A DNA stretch of 26,630 nt from Ardenticatenaceae bacterium (GTDB lineage: Bacteria > Chloroflexota > Anaerolineae > Promineifilales > Promineifilaceae). Made by a program: the position numbers and the translations under genes. Shown in pieces: positions 1 to 5,803 of this stretch; within the stretch, counting starts at the first letter, position 1, and each line of letters starts with the position of its first letter. Below the pieces are notes generated by a model that saw nothing but the letters and a program-made list of their open reading frames with translations, had not been told where the DNA came from and did not search any database. Location of the stretch: the NCBI GenBank assembly GCA_020634215.1, contig JACKCD010000069.1, forward strand, positions 1-26,630, in the 5' to 3' direction.

Positions 1-1
1 G

Positions 2-442
2 ACGGCGCGGGGAATTGGCGGGCTGATTGGCGGTTTGCTTATCGGCCAACTAGGCAGCAAGCTGCCGTCTGGCAAAGTCATTGGCTGGGGGTTGGCTTTG
101 TCCGGGGTTATCATCCTAGGCGCAATTAATTTCCCCATCATGAGCGTTGTGCTGCCGCTGCTGACGCTGGTCGGTGTGGTTGCCATTGCCGCCTTTGTCA
201 GCGTGCAAACATTGCTGCAGCAGGCCACCCCTGATGAATACCGTGGACGCATTTTTGGTGCATTTGGCACAACTATCAACCTGCTGATGGTGGTGGGCAG
301 TGCCCTGGGTGGCTTCACAGCCGACCGCATCGGTGTGCTGCCGCTAATGAACGGAGCTTCGCTGATTTACATTGTGGCGGGGGGCTTGGCACTACTGCTG
401 CTGCGAGAGCAATTGTTGCCCGCTGCCGAGACACTTTCCTAG
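2..442 (+). CDS. MFS transporter, C-terminal fragment (5' end outside window)
   Basis: The reading frame is open from base 2, so only the last 146 residues are present. They form about four hydrophobic helices separated by short loops, ending in a Leu-rich helix and a short polar tail. The loop QQATPDEYRGRIFGAFGT matches the conserved 'P.e.RGR..g' loop in the C-terminal half of major facilitator superfamily exporters (the enterobactin/macrolide exporter type, MFS_3-like). From the family, it would be a proton-coupled exporter in the inner membrane; the substrate cannot be told from this piece. A strong terminator at 492-540 separates it from the following regulator, so it belongs to an upstream transcription unit. 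Confidence 0.85.
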   Translation, partial: TARGIGGLIGGLLIGQLGSKLPSGKVIGWGLALSGVIILGAINFPIMSVVLPLLTLVGVVAIAAFVSVQTLLQQATPDEYRGRIFGAFGTTINLLMVVGSALGGFTADRIGVLPLMNGASLIYIVAGGLALLLLREQLLPAAETLS

Positions 443-491
443 CACCGTTAGGGCGTATCGCATACGTCCAGAAATTACACAGAGAACCACA

Positions 492-540
492 GAGGGTCAC
501 AGGGATTTTGCGAATCCCCGTGACCCTCATTTTGTATTTG
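492..540 (+). terminator. Intrinsic terminator after the MFS gene
   Basis: The arm 492-507 pairs with 513-528 (16 positions, one A-C mismatch) around a 5-base loop TTGCG. A T-rich tail at 530-540 follows on the + strand only. It lies 50 bases past the MFS stop codon. The upstream flank (470-500) contains ACACAGAGAACCACAGAGG, which resembles widespread dispersed 'CACAGAG' repeats, so the terminator may be a co-opted repeat copy. Confidence 0.8.
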
Positions 541-581
541 ATTACCATAGACCAAGCAACACAAGAACCTTTCTCGCTTTC

Positions 582-625
582 TTGACGCAAATATTTTGCG
601 TTATTCGTATATTTTTGTAAAATTT
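582..625 (+). promoter_or_regulatory. Probable promoter/operator region of the first Lrp-type regulator
   Basis: A perfect inverted repeat, ACGCAAA-TAT-TTTGCGT, occupies 585-601 and overlaps a TTGACG hexamer (582-587) that could be a -35 box. No well-spaced -10 is evident; TATATT at 608-613 is about 20 bases away. Immediately downstream, 611-625 reads ATTTTTGTAAAATTT, which recurs with one mismatch at 11854-11868 before the second Lrp-type gene. Lrp/AsnC proteins commonly bind AT-rich inverted repeats in their own promoters, so autoregulation is plausible; this is inference. Confidence 0.4.
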
Positions 626-656
626 CTGCTAATTTCGCAAAAAAGAGAGGTGGCTT

Positions 657-1103
657 GTGGACAAGCTAGATATTGCCATCATTCAAGCATTGCAAGAAGA
701 TGCGCGAAAACCATATACCGATATTGCCAAGACGCTTAACGTGGCCGAAAGCACTGTGCGCAATCGCGTGGCGCGTCTGCTCGATGACGACACGCTGCGG
801 CTGCGGGCAACGTTCGATTATATGAAGCTGGGGTTCAACGCCTCGGCTTTTCTCAACGTGGTTGTGCGACCGGGGAAGCTGGAAGAGGTTGCCCATAAAT
901 TAAAAGCGATTCCCGAAGTCAGCTACCTGCTGGCAATTACCGGCACGCCCGATTTGCTGGCGGAGCTGACCTGCCGCGATCATCAGCATTTGATGGAGGT
1001 GATTACCCAACGGGTTCATGCGATTGACGGCATTGTTTCCACGTCAACATCCATCATTATGAAGGTGTACAAGGAGCTGCTGCCCACGATTAACCAGGAA
1101 TGA
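657..1103 (+). CDS. Lrp/AsnC-family transcriptional regulator (first copy)
   Basis: A 148-residue protein with a GTG start preceded by GAGAGG (645-650). Residues 1-50 form the winged HTH, with the recognition segment TDIAKTLNVAESTVRNRVAR. Residues 60-142 form the RAM/AsnC ligand-binding domain, including the ITGTPDLLAELTCRD stretch typical of the family. Such proteins form dimers to octamers and respond to amino acids or related small molecules. The gene starts a + strand run with the GcvT-like methyltransferase 81 bases downstream, so it probably regulates the amine-catabolic genes around it. A second regulator of the same type lies at 11985-12443; the two share the C-terminal CRD...HL..VI pattern but differ widely in the HTH. 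The effector is unknown. Confidence 0.9.
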   Translation: MDKLDIAIIQALQEDARKPYTDIAKTLNVAESTVRNRVARLLDDDTLRLRATFDYMKLGFNASAFLNVVVRPGKLEEVAHKLKAIPEVSYLLAITGTPDLLAELTCRDHQHLMEVITQRVHAIDGIVSTSTSIIMKVYKELLPTINQE

Positions 1104-1107
1104 GACT

Positions 1108-1167
1108 GGAGATTAGAGATTGGAGATTGAACTTTCAACAATCTCCAATCCCTAATCTCTAATCTCC
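1108..1167. repeat. Heptad inverted repeat (copy 1)
   Basis: The left arm 1108-1129 is built from GGAGATT/AGAGATT-type heptads. The right arm 1139-1167 is its reverse complement with one additional heptad. A 9-base loop lies between. It fills the gap between the Lrp-type and GcvT-like genes, and transcribed RNA would fold into a long stem. Related copies are at 13710, 19226 and 20363. Confidence 0.85.
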
Positions 1168-1184
1168 AAAAAGAGGTAAGGAGT

Positions 1185-2411
1185 ATGATAAAACGATCCC
1201 CGTTTCATCCCCGTCTTGTTGAGAGCAATGAGACGATGTTTTGGGACAATTGGGTAGGGTATGCCAGCCCAACCCAGTACCAATATTCAACCGTGTTTGA
1301 ATATTTTTCGGCGCGAAATGCGGTGGCTCTGTTTGATAGCTCGCCGCTGTTTAAATATCGCATTAAGGGGGCGGATGCCACCCGGTTTTTGTCGGGGGTG
1401 CTGGTGCGGGATGTGGCGAAATGCCCGGTGGGGCGAGCGCAGTATACCATTTGGTGCAACGATGCCGGGTTTGTGCTGGAGGATGGGGTGCTGCTGCATG
1501 TGGCCGAAGATGAATATTGGCTGACGGCGGCGGAGCCGAATTTGAAGCATTTTTCCGATTTGGTGGGGCGGCAACAGGTGGAAATTAGCGATATTTCCGA
1601 GGAGTATGGCATTTTGGCGGTGCAGGGGCCACATTCGCTGGCGGTTTTGCGCCAGTTAACCAAGGGCGTGGCTGGGCTGCGCTATTTTGGCTTGACCGAA
1701 ACGAAAATTGCCAAAAAGCCGGTGGTGGTGTCGCGCACGGGGTTTACGGGGGATTTGGGGTATGAGATTTGGGTGAAGCGTGACGATGCGCTGGCGGTTT
1801 GGGATGCGCTGCGGGAGGTGGGGCAGGGGTATAACCTGACGCTGATGGGGTCGCGGGCGTTGAGTATGGCGCGAATTGAGGCGGGGCTGCTGCTGATTGG
1901 GGTGGATTTTGCCTCGGCGCGGTTTGCCTGGGTGGATGCCCAACGGGAAACGCCGCAGGAGCTGGGGCTGGGGTGGATGTTGAAGGGGTTGGCGGGGGAC
2001 AAACGGCCGTTTATCGGCCGCACCGCCATCGAACACGCCATCAGCCACAACACAGCCCGCTGGCAAACGGTCGGCCTGATGCTCGACCCCGCAGTTTACG
2101 AGGAGATTCATAACCGGCAGGGGATCATTGCCCCCAAAGCCGACATGCTGTACCAAGACACCCTTTACGTCTACAGCGACGATTACAACGTCAACGCCAA
2201 CAGCGAATACGTGGGGTATGTCACCAGCCTACTCTTTTCACCACTGCTGAAGCGCCACATTGCCATTGCCAAAATCGCCTCTGGCGTGGCGGCGGCAGGG
2301 GCGCGGGTCTTTGTGGAAATGGAGGTGCTGCACCGTTCGCAATATTTCCCGGCGCAAATTACCCGTTTGCCATTTTATAACCCGGCGCGAAAAACGGCCG
2401 TTGTGGAATAA
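1185..2411 (+). CDS. GcvT-like aminomethyltransferase family protein
   Basis: A 408-residue protein of the T-protein/DmdA/dimethylglycine-oxidase C-domain superfamily, which moves one-carbon units from a methylated amine (or sulfonium) to tetrahydrofolate in the cytoplasm. The GCV_T domain covers about residues 20-280 and the C-terminal barrel about 290-400. The segment YTIWCNDAGFVLEDGVLLHV carries Asp100 at the position of the catalytic Asp in T-proteins. The context VAEDEYWLTAAEPNL resembles DmdA-type demethylases more than glycine-cleavage GcvT. No gcvP, gcvH or lpd neighbours occur, so a glycine-cleavage role is unlikely. AAGAGG (1171-1176) lies 8 bases before the start. Together with the oxidoreductase downstream and the MttB genes it suggests demethylation of a methylated amine with folate as acceptor (inference). 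Confidence 0.85.
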   Translation: MIKRSPFHPRLVESNETMFWDNWVGYASPTQYQYSTVFEYFSARNAVALFDSSPLFKYRIKGADATRFLSGVLVRDVAKCPVGRAQYTIWCNDAGFVLEDGVLLHVAEDEYWLTAAEPNLKHFSDLVGRQQVEISDISEEYGILAVQGPHSLAVLRQLTKGVAGLRYFGLTETKIAKKPVVVSRTGFTGDLGYEIWVKRDDALAVWDALREVGQGYNLTLMGSRALSMARIEAGLLLIGVDFASARFAWVDAQRETPQELGLGWMLKGLAGDKRPFIGRTAIEHAISHNTARWQTVGLMLDPAVYEEIHNRQGIIAPKADMLYQDTLYVYSDDYNVNANSEYVGYVTSLLFSPLLKRHIAIAKIASGVAAAGARVFVEMEVLHRSQYFPAQITRLPFYNPARKTAVVE

Positions 2412-2423
2412 GAAGGAGCGAAC

Positions 2424-2474
2424 ATGGGCAATAGCCCAGCACAAAGAATGAAAATAGGACGCAGATTTACCTGA
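2424..2474 (+). other. 16-codon mini-ORF ending inside a dispersed repeat
   Basis: An ATG with a good Shine-Dalgarno (AAGGAG, spacing about 5) starts 12 bases after the GcvT-like stop. The frame ends after 16 residues inside the repeat at 2458-2524. It may be the original start region of the following gene, cut off by arrival of the repeat, or a short coupling peptide. There is no evidence that it makes a stable product. Confidence 0.3.
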
Positions 2475-2524
2475 TAAACCTGATTTCTCGTTCTTTATCA
2501 GGAAAATCGGGAGAATCAGCGTCC
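2458..2524. repeat. GGACGCAGATTT-type dispersed repeat (copy 1)
   Basis: Begins GGACGCAGATTTACCTGAT and ends GAGAATCAGCGTCC. The ends are inverted complements (GGACGC/GCGTCC), with internal CTGAT..ATCAG complementarity. The same outer arms recur in better-preserved form at 9164-9211. It occupies the intergenic gap between the GcvT-like gene and the FAD oxidoreductase. Confidence 0.7.
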
Positions 2525-2545
2525 CATTTACACAGGAACAGAACC

Positions 2546-4138
2546 ATGTCAGAAATAGCAAAATATGATGCGATTGTCATTGGTGGGGGACACAACGGGC
2601 TGGTGAATGCGGCGTATTTGGCAAAAAGCGGCCTCAAAACCGTTGTGCTGGAGCGGCGGCATTTGGTTGGCGGGGCGGCCATCACCGAGGAACTGCTGCC
2701 GGGGTTCCAATTTACCACCTTTTCCTACGCCATTAGCCTGCTGCGCCCCGACATTGTCCACGATTTGGAGTTGGTGAAGCATGGGATGATGGTGCTGCCA
2801 ATGCCCACCACCTTTGCCCCCATGGAAAACGGTGATTATCTGCAGTTTGGGGCGGACGATTACTTTAATTACCATCAAATTGCCCGCCATTCGCGCAAAG
2901 ATGCCGAAGCGTATGCCGATTACAGCCACATGATGGGGCAGGTGTGCCAACTGCTCAAACCGCTGTTGAGCGATATTCCGCCCAACATTTTGAGCGACGA
3001 ACCGGAAGAGGTGGCGCGAAAGGCGCGGCTGGCGGCGCATTTGGGCGGGGCAGACGGGAAGGTGCTGACGATGTTGACGCGGTTGCTGACGGGCAGCGCA
3101 GCGGAAATTCTCGACGATTATTTTGAGTCCGACATCATCAAAGGGTTTTTGTCGTCGTCGGGCATCATTGGCACCAAGGTCGGCCCCCGTTCGCAGGGGT
3201 CGGGGCTGGTGCTGCTGTTCCATTCGCTGGGGGAAATTGACGGCACGTTTGGCGAGTGGGGGTTCCACAAGCGGGGCAACGGGGGCTTTACGCAGACGGT
3301 GGCGCGGGCGGCGCAGGCGTTTGGGGCGGAAATTCGCTTAAATACGGCCGTTTCTCAACTCATCACCCGCAACGGCCAAGCGGTGGGCGTGGCGCTGGAA
3401 AACGGCGACGAACTGTATGCCAATACCATCGTTAGCGCCCTCGACCCGCGCCGCACCTTCTTGCAGTTGGCCGATCCGCGTGAACTGCCTAGTGATTTAG
3501 TGACCAATATCGAAAAGTTCAAATTCCAGGGGACATCGGCCAAAGTCAACTTTGCCCTCAATGGGCTACCAACGTATCCGGCATTGCCCAACCGCACCGA
3601 TATGTATCGCGGCTTTATTAACATTGGACCGAGCATGGATTATTTGGAGCGGGCGTTTGATGATGCCAAGTATGGGACGTTTAGTAAACGGCCGTATCTC
3701 GACTGCTGCATCCAGTCCATGATTGACCCCGACATGACCCCGCCCGGCAAGCATATTATGTCTTGCTTTGTGCAATATGCGCCGTACAAACTAAAGGACA
3801 GCGATTGGGAAACGGAGCGGGAAAATCTGGGCGATACCGTGCAAAAGACGTTTGCCTCCTTCTTCCCCAACTTCAACGACCTGATTTTGCACCGCGAAGT
3901 GGTGACACCGCTGGATATTGAGCGCAAGGTGGGGTTAAGCGAGGGCAACATTTTTGCCGGGGAGTTTCTGACCCCGCAAATGTACTTTTTCCGCCCGGCG
4001 GCCGGCTGGAATCAGTACCGCACGCCCATCAAAGGGTATTACCAGTGCGGCTCCGGCACCCACCCCGGCGGTTGTGTAATGGGTGCGCCCGGCCAACTGG
4101 CGGCGCGGCAAATTTTGGGTGATTTGCAGAAGAAGTAA
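2546..4138 (+). CDS. FAD-dependent oxidoreductase, PYROXD2/phytoene-desaturase-like
   Basis: A 530-residue flavoprotein. The N-terminal dinucleotide-binding motif IGGGHNGLVNAAYLAKSG (about residues 12-29) is followed by VVLERR..VGGAA. The segments SYAISLLRPDIVHDLEL and ARHSRKDAEAYADYSH, and the C-terminal GSGTHPGGCVMGAPG, are characteristic of the PYROXD2-like branch of the CrtI/carotenoid-desaturase family. No carotenoid gene is nearby. Within this cluster it is better read as an amine or C-N oxidising flavoenzyme working with the GcvT-like methyltransferase, but that is inference; the family has few characterised members. AGGAA lies 9 bases before the ATG. The stop codon falls at the edge of a degraded GGACGCAGATTT-type repeat (4132-4155). 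Confidence 0.85.
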   Translation: MSEIAKYDAIVIGGGHNGLVNAAYLAKSGLKTVVLERRHLVGGAAITEELLPGFQFTTFSYAISLLRPDIVHDLELVKHGMMVLPMPTTFAPMENGDYLQFGADDYFNYHQIARHSRKDAEAYADYSHMMGQVCQLLKPLLSDIPPNILSDEPEEVARKARLAAHLGGADGKVLTMLTRLLTGSAAEILDDYFESDIIKGFLSSSGIIGTKVGPRSQGSGLVLLFHSLGEIDGTFGEWGFHKRGNGGFTQTVARAAQAFGAEIRLNTAVSQLITRNGQAVGVALENGDELYANTIVSALDPRRTFLQLADPRELPSDLVTNIEKFKFQGTSAKVNFALNGLPTYPALPNRTDMYRGFINIGPSMDYLERAFDDAKYGTFSKRPYLDCCIQSMIDPDMTPPGKHIMSCFVQYAPYKLKDSDWETERENLGDTVQKTFASFFPNFNDLILHREVVTPLDIERKVGLSEGNIFAGEFLTPQMYFFRPAAGWNQYRTPIKGYYQCGSGTHPGGCVMGAPGQLAARQILGDLQKK

Positions 4139-4155
4139 TGGGTCGTAGATTTGCT
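4132..4155. repeat. Degraded GGACGCAGATTT-type repeat remnant
   Basis: AGAAGTAATGGGTCGTAGATTT matches AGAAGTAATGGGACGCAGATTT at 9155-9175 except for two substitutions, so the shared border extends left of the inverted arm. Here the shared border includes the oxidoreductase stop codon TAA. No matching right arm is seen. Confidence 0.45.
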
Positions 4156-4213
4156 GAACCTGAAAATAGTTGCTGGTTGCCGCTACAAGCCACGAATCAT
4201 CAGCAGTGTCTGT

Positions 4214-4247
4214 AGATTGGTTCAATCTCCGAAGATTGAACCAATCT
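4214..4247. repeat. Perfect 15-bp hairpin
   Basis: 4214-4228 is the exact reverse complement of 4233-4247 with a 4-base CCGA loop; the core is GATTGGTTCAATCT. There is no U-tract on either strand, so it is not a canonical terminator. It looks like an REP/MITE-type palindromic unit in the gap after the oxidoreductase, 150 bases before the small hypothetical gene. Confidence 0.7.
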
Positions 4248-4296
4248 TGACCAACTTAATTAAGTGCCATCCTTTAGCAAAGCAGGATGAAAGGTA

Positions 4297-4305
4297 TGGT
4301 ACAAT
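4297..4305 (+). promoter_or_regulatory. Possible extended -10 promoter element
   Basis: TGGTACAAT is an extended -10-like sequence (TGn plus TACAAT) 93 bases before the ATG at 4398. No convincing -35 box is seen. It is the best promoter candidate for the small hypothetical gene. Confidence 0.3.
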
Positions 4306-4397
4306 AACGGTCGGAAATCATAATTTGTGGCTATTGGAAGGATTAATAGATTGCTCTAAGTGGGAGATACCATCAAACATTAAGCAAGGTGAACGAA

Positions 4398-4748
4398 ATG
4401 GTTGAGATGACGATTCAACTTCCAGATACATTAGCAAGCGAATTGGCTTCGGTGGAGGATCGGTTGCCGGAGGTGCTAGCCTATGGCTTAGGGCAGTTGT
4501 CACCCGTACCCAATCAAGTCTATCGGGATGTACTGAACTTTTTGATAAGCCAGCCTTCACCGCAAGAGTTGGCACAATTTGCGCCAAAGCCAGAAATCCA
4601 GGCGCATGTAAGCACTTTATTGGAAAAGAATCGGGCGGGTATGTTAACGGCCGTTGAGCAAAGCGAACTAGCTGAATATGACCGTATTAATCATTTGGTG
4701 ACGATGTTTAAAGCCCGTACCTTAAATTATTTAAAACAGCAGCCCTGA
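4398..4748 (+). CDS. Small hypothetical protein, possible antitoxin-like
   Basis: A 116-residue protein. The ATG at 4398 is preferred over the GTG at 4389 because AAGGTG lies 6 bases before it. The N-terminus (MTIQLPDTLASELAS) looks like a ribbon-helix-helix or DNA-binding start. The C-terminus has a pattern 'NRAGMLTAVEQSELAEYDRINHLVTMFKART'-like (split here: NRAGMLTAVEQSELAEYDRI then NHLVTMFKART), which I recognise from a family of uncharacterised cyanobacterial and chloroflexal small proteins often found next to nuclease or toxin genes. It overlaps a 41-codon ORF by one base. Base composition is lower in GC than the neighbouring metabolic genes, consistent with an acquired island. The function is unknown. 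Confidence 0.6.
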   Translation: MVEMTIQLPDTLASELASVEDRLPEVLAYGLGQLSPVPNQVYRDVLNFLISQPSPQELAQFAPKPEIQAHVSTLLEKNRAGMLTAVEQSELAEYDRINHLVTMFKARTLNYLKQQP

Positions 4749-4873
4749 TGCCAGATTCCCCCTCAAACTACATCAAACCATTAACGGCCGTTGGCCGTAC
4801 AACCGTTTTCTTATTGCGCTTAAACGAAGCAGAACGGGTTGAAGAACGAATTGCATTGCATATCGGGGAATAA
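4748..4873 (+). CDS. 41-residue ORF translationally coupled to the preceding gene
   Basis: The ATG at 4748-4750 shares its A with the upstream TGA (TGATG), an arrangement typical of translational coupling. The product starts MPDSPSNYIK and ends AERVEERIALHIGE, with no recognisable domain. A copy of AACGGCCGTT lies inside it. It may be a genuine micro-protein, or the surviving start of a longer partner gene (for example a toxin or nuclease) lost by deletion. It ends only 16 bases before the convergent hepT stop. Confidence 0.4.
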   Translation: MPDSPSNYIKPLTAVGRTTVFLLRLNEAERVEERIALHIGE

Positions 4874-4889
4874 AAGGGATCGGCTTGTG

Positions 4890-5291
4890 TCACCCTAAGC
4901 GCAAATACATAACAATTGCTTGGGCAAACGCATCGAAGTCCCCCAAATGCCGTTTCAAAATACCAAAAACGGCTGCATGGTCAATGCGTGCATAATCATG
5001 AACAATCAAATTCCGAAACTGCGCCATTCGGGTTAAATGCTCCAACAAGTCATCAGGTACAATGCGTGCCTCATGCAACACAACAAAAACCGTCTTGTTA
5101 TCTTCCGGTGGACGTAGTCCCTCGTTGGCAATGATGTGCTGCCCAATGTCCAAACAAGCTTCAATTGCCAAATGCAGCGTTCGCTCAACTGTGCGGTGAA
5201 TAAGCTTGTTTTCCTGGTAAGTGACAAAATCAACGTTTTCAAGATCGCGTAAGTCGTTGATGTAGCCGTTTAGCAGCTTCAAGCGTTCCAT
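4890..5291 (-). CDS. hepT: HepT-like (DUF86) HEPN-domain toxin
   Basis: About 133 residues, all-helical, with the HEPN RNase signature R-x4-H-x-Y visible as RNLIVHDY near residue 105. HepT proteins are RNases neutralised by an adjacent MNT nucleotidyltransferase that AMPylates the Tyr of this motif. The ATG at 5291 has a weak AAGAG upstream and gives the usual family length. An alternative ATG at 5321, with GAGGA only 2-3 bases ahead, would add 10 residues. Either way the gene overlaps the 3' end of the MNT gene by 53 or 83 bases, much more than the few bases usual for such pairs. The pair sits in the lower-GC island between convergent catabolic genes. Confidence 0.85.
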   Translation of the reverse strand: MERLKLLNGYINDLRDLENVDFVTYQENKLIHRTVERTLHLAIEACLDIGQHIIANEGLRPPEDNKTVFVVLHEARIVPDDLLEHLTRMAQFRNLIVHDYARIDHAAVFGILKRHLGDFDAFAQAIVMYLRLG

Positions 5292-5751
5292 TATCACGCT
5301 CTTTTCGATAGCCAAGTCCATGTTCCTCAATGCGTTCCAATAATTTTTGCTGGTGAAATTCCAGGGCGGGTTTAAAGTCAAAATAGAGCTTCATTGTTCG
5401 CACGACAAAAGCAACACGCTCTGCCTCTGTACGTTTGTAAAGCAAAATGCCGTCACGGATAACGTTGTAGGCTAGAAAAGGTGGGGCGTTGTTAAGCAAA
5501 GTAACCTGTGCCTTTTCCCCCAAGAGGTCAGCCACGGCCACAGCTATGTCTAAATGGGTGTTTAATCGCTGTGCTTCATCTAAGGACGCATCAAGCAAGA
5601 TCGCAATATCAATATCGCTCAATGGCGTTGCCTGGTCTCTGGCAACAGACCCAAACAGATAGGCCAGCACAATTGCTGGCTGCTGTGCCAGATAAAGGTT
5701 TAAGACTGCTTGTAAATTGGCAAGCATTTCGTATTGGCGTGTTGCATCCAT
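5239..5751 (-). CDS. mntA: MNT-type nucleotidyltransferase antitoxin
   Basis: A 170-residue minimal nucleotidyltransferase with the pol-beta signature G34-S35 ... D46-I-D48 (LFGSVARDQATPLSDIDIAI). In characterised MntA-HepT systems it transfers AMP from ATP to the HepT active-site Tyr, silencing the RNase. The later strand that usually carries another Asp (VDVVDLN-like) reads QVTLLNNAPP here, so that acidic residue appears to be missing; this comes from my memory of the family pattern, not an alignment. The C-terminal 25 residues (from about KERDNG onward) overlap the hepT reading frame and look like an extension beyond the typical end. It starts at ATG 5751, with GAGG very close to the start. 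Confidence 0.85.
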   Translation of the reverse strand: MDATRQYEMLANLQAVLNLYLAQQPAIVLAYLFGSVARDQATPLSDIDIAILLDASLDEAQRLNTHLDIAVAVADLLGEKAQVTLLNNAPPFLAYNVIRDGILLYKRTEAERVAFVVRTMKLYFDFKPALEFHQQKLLERIEEHGLGYRKERDNGTLEAAKRLHQRLTRS

Positions 5752-5803
5752 ACCTCACACTATGCCATAAATAAGGCTTTGGTACAACTATGAGTTGCTG
5801 GCC

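Noticed and set aside
1108..1167. CRISPR-like array
   Set aside because: The repeats are inverted heptads with no regular spacers; no cas genes.
1185..2411. Glycine cleavage T-protein
   Set aside because: There are no gcvH or gcvP genes and the catalytic region resembles DmdA/demethylase relatives; kept as GcvT-like.
2546..4138. Phytoene desaturase for carotenoids
   Set aside because: No crtB or other carotenoid genes, and the PYROXD2-type signatures differ from true CrtI.
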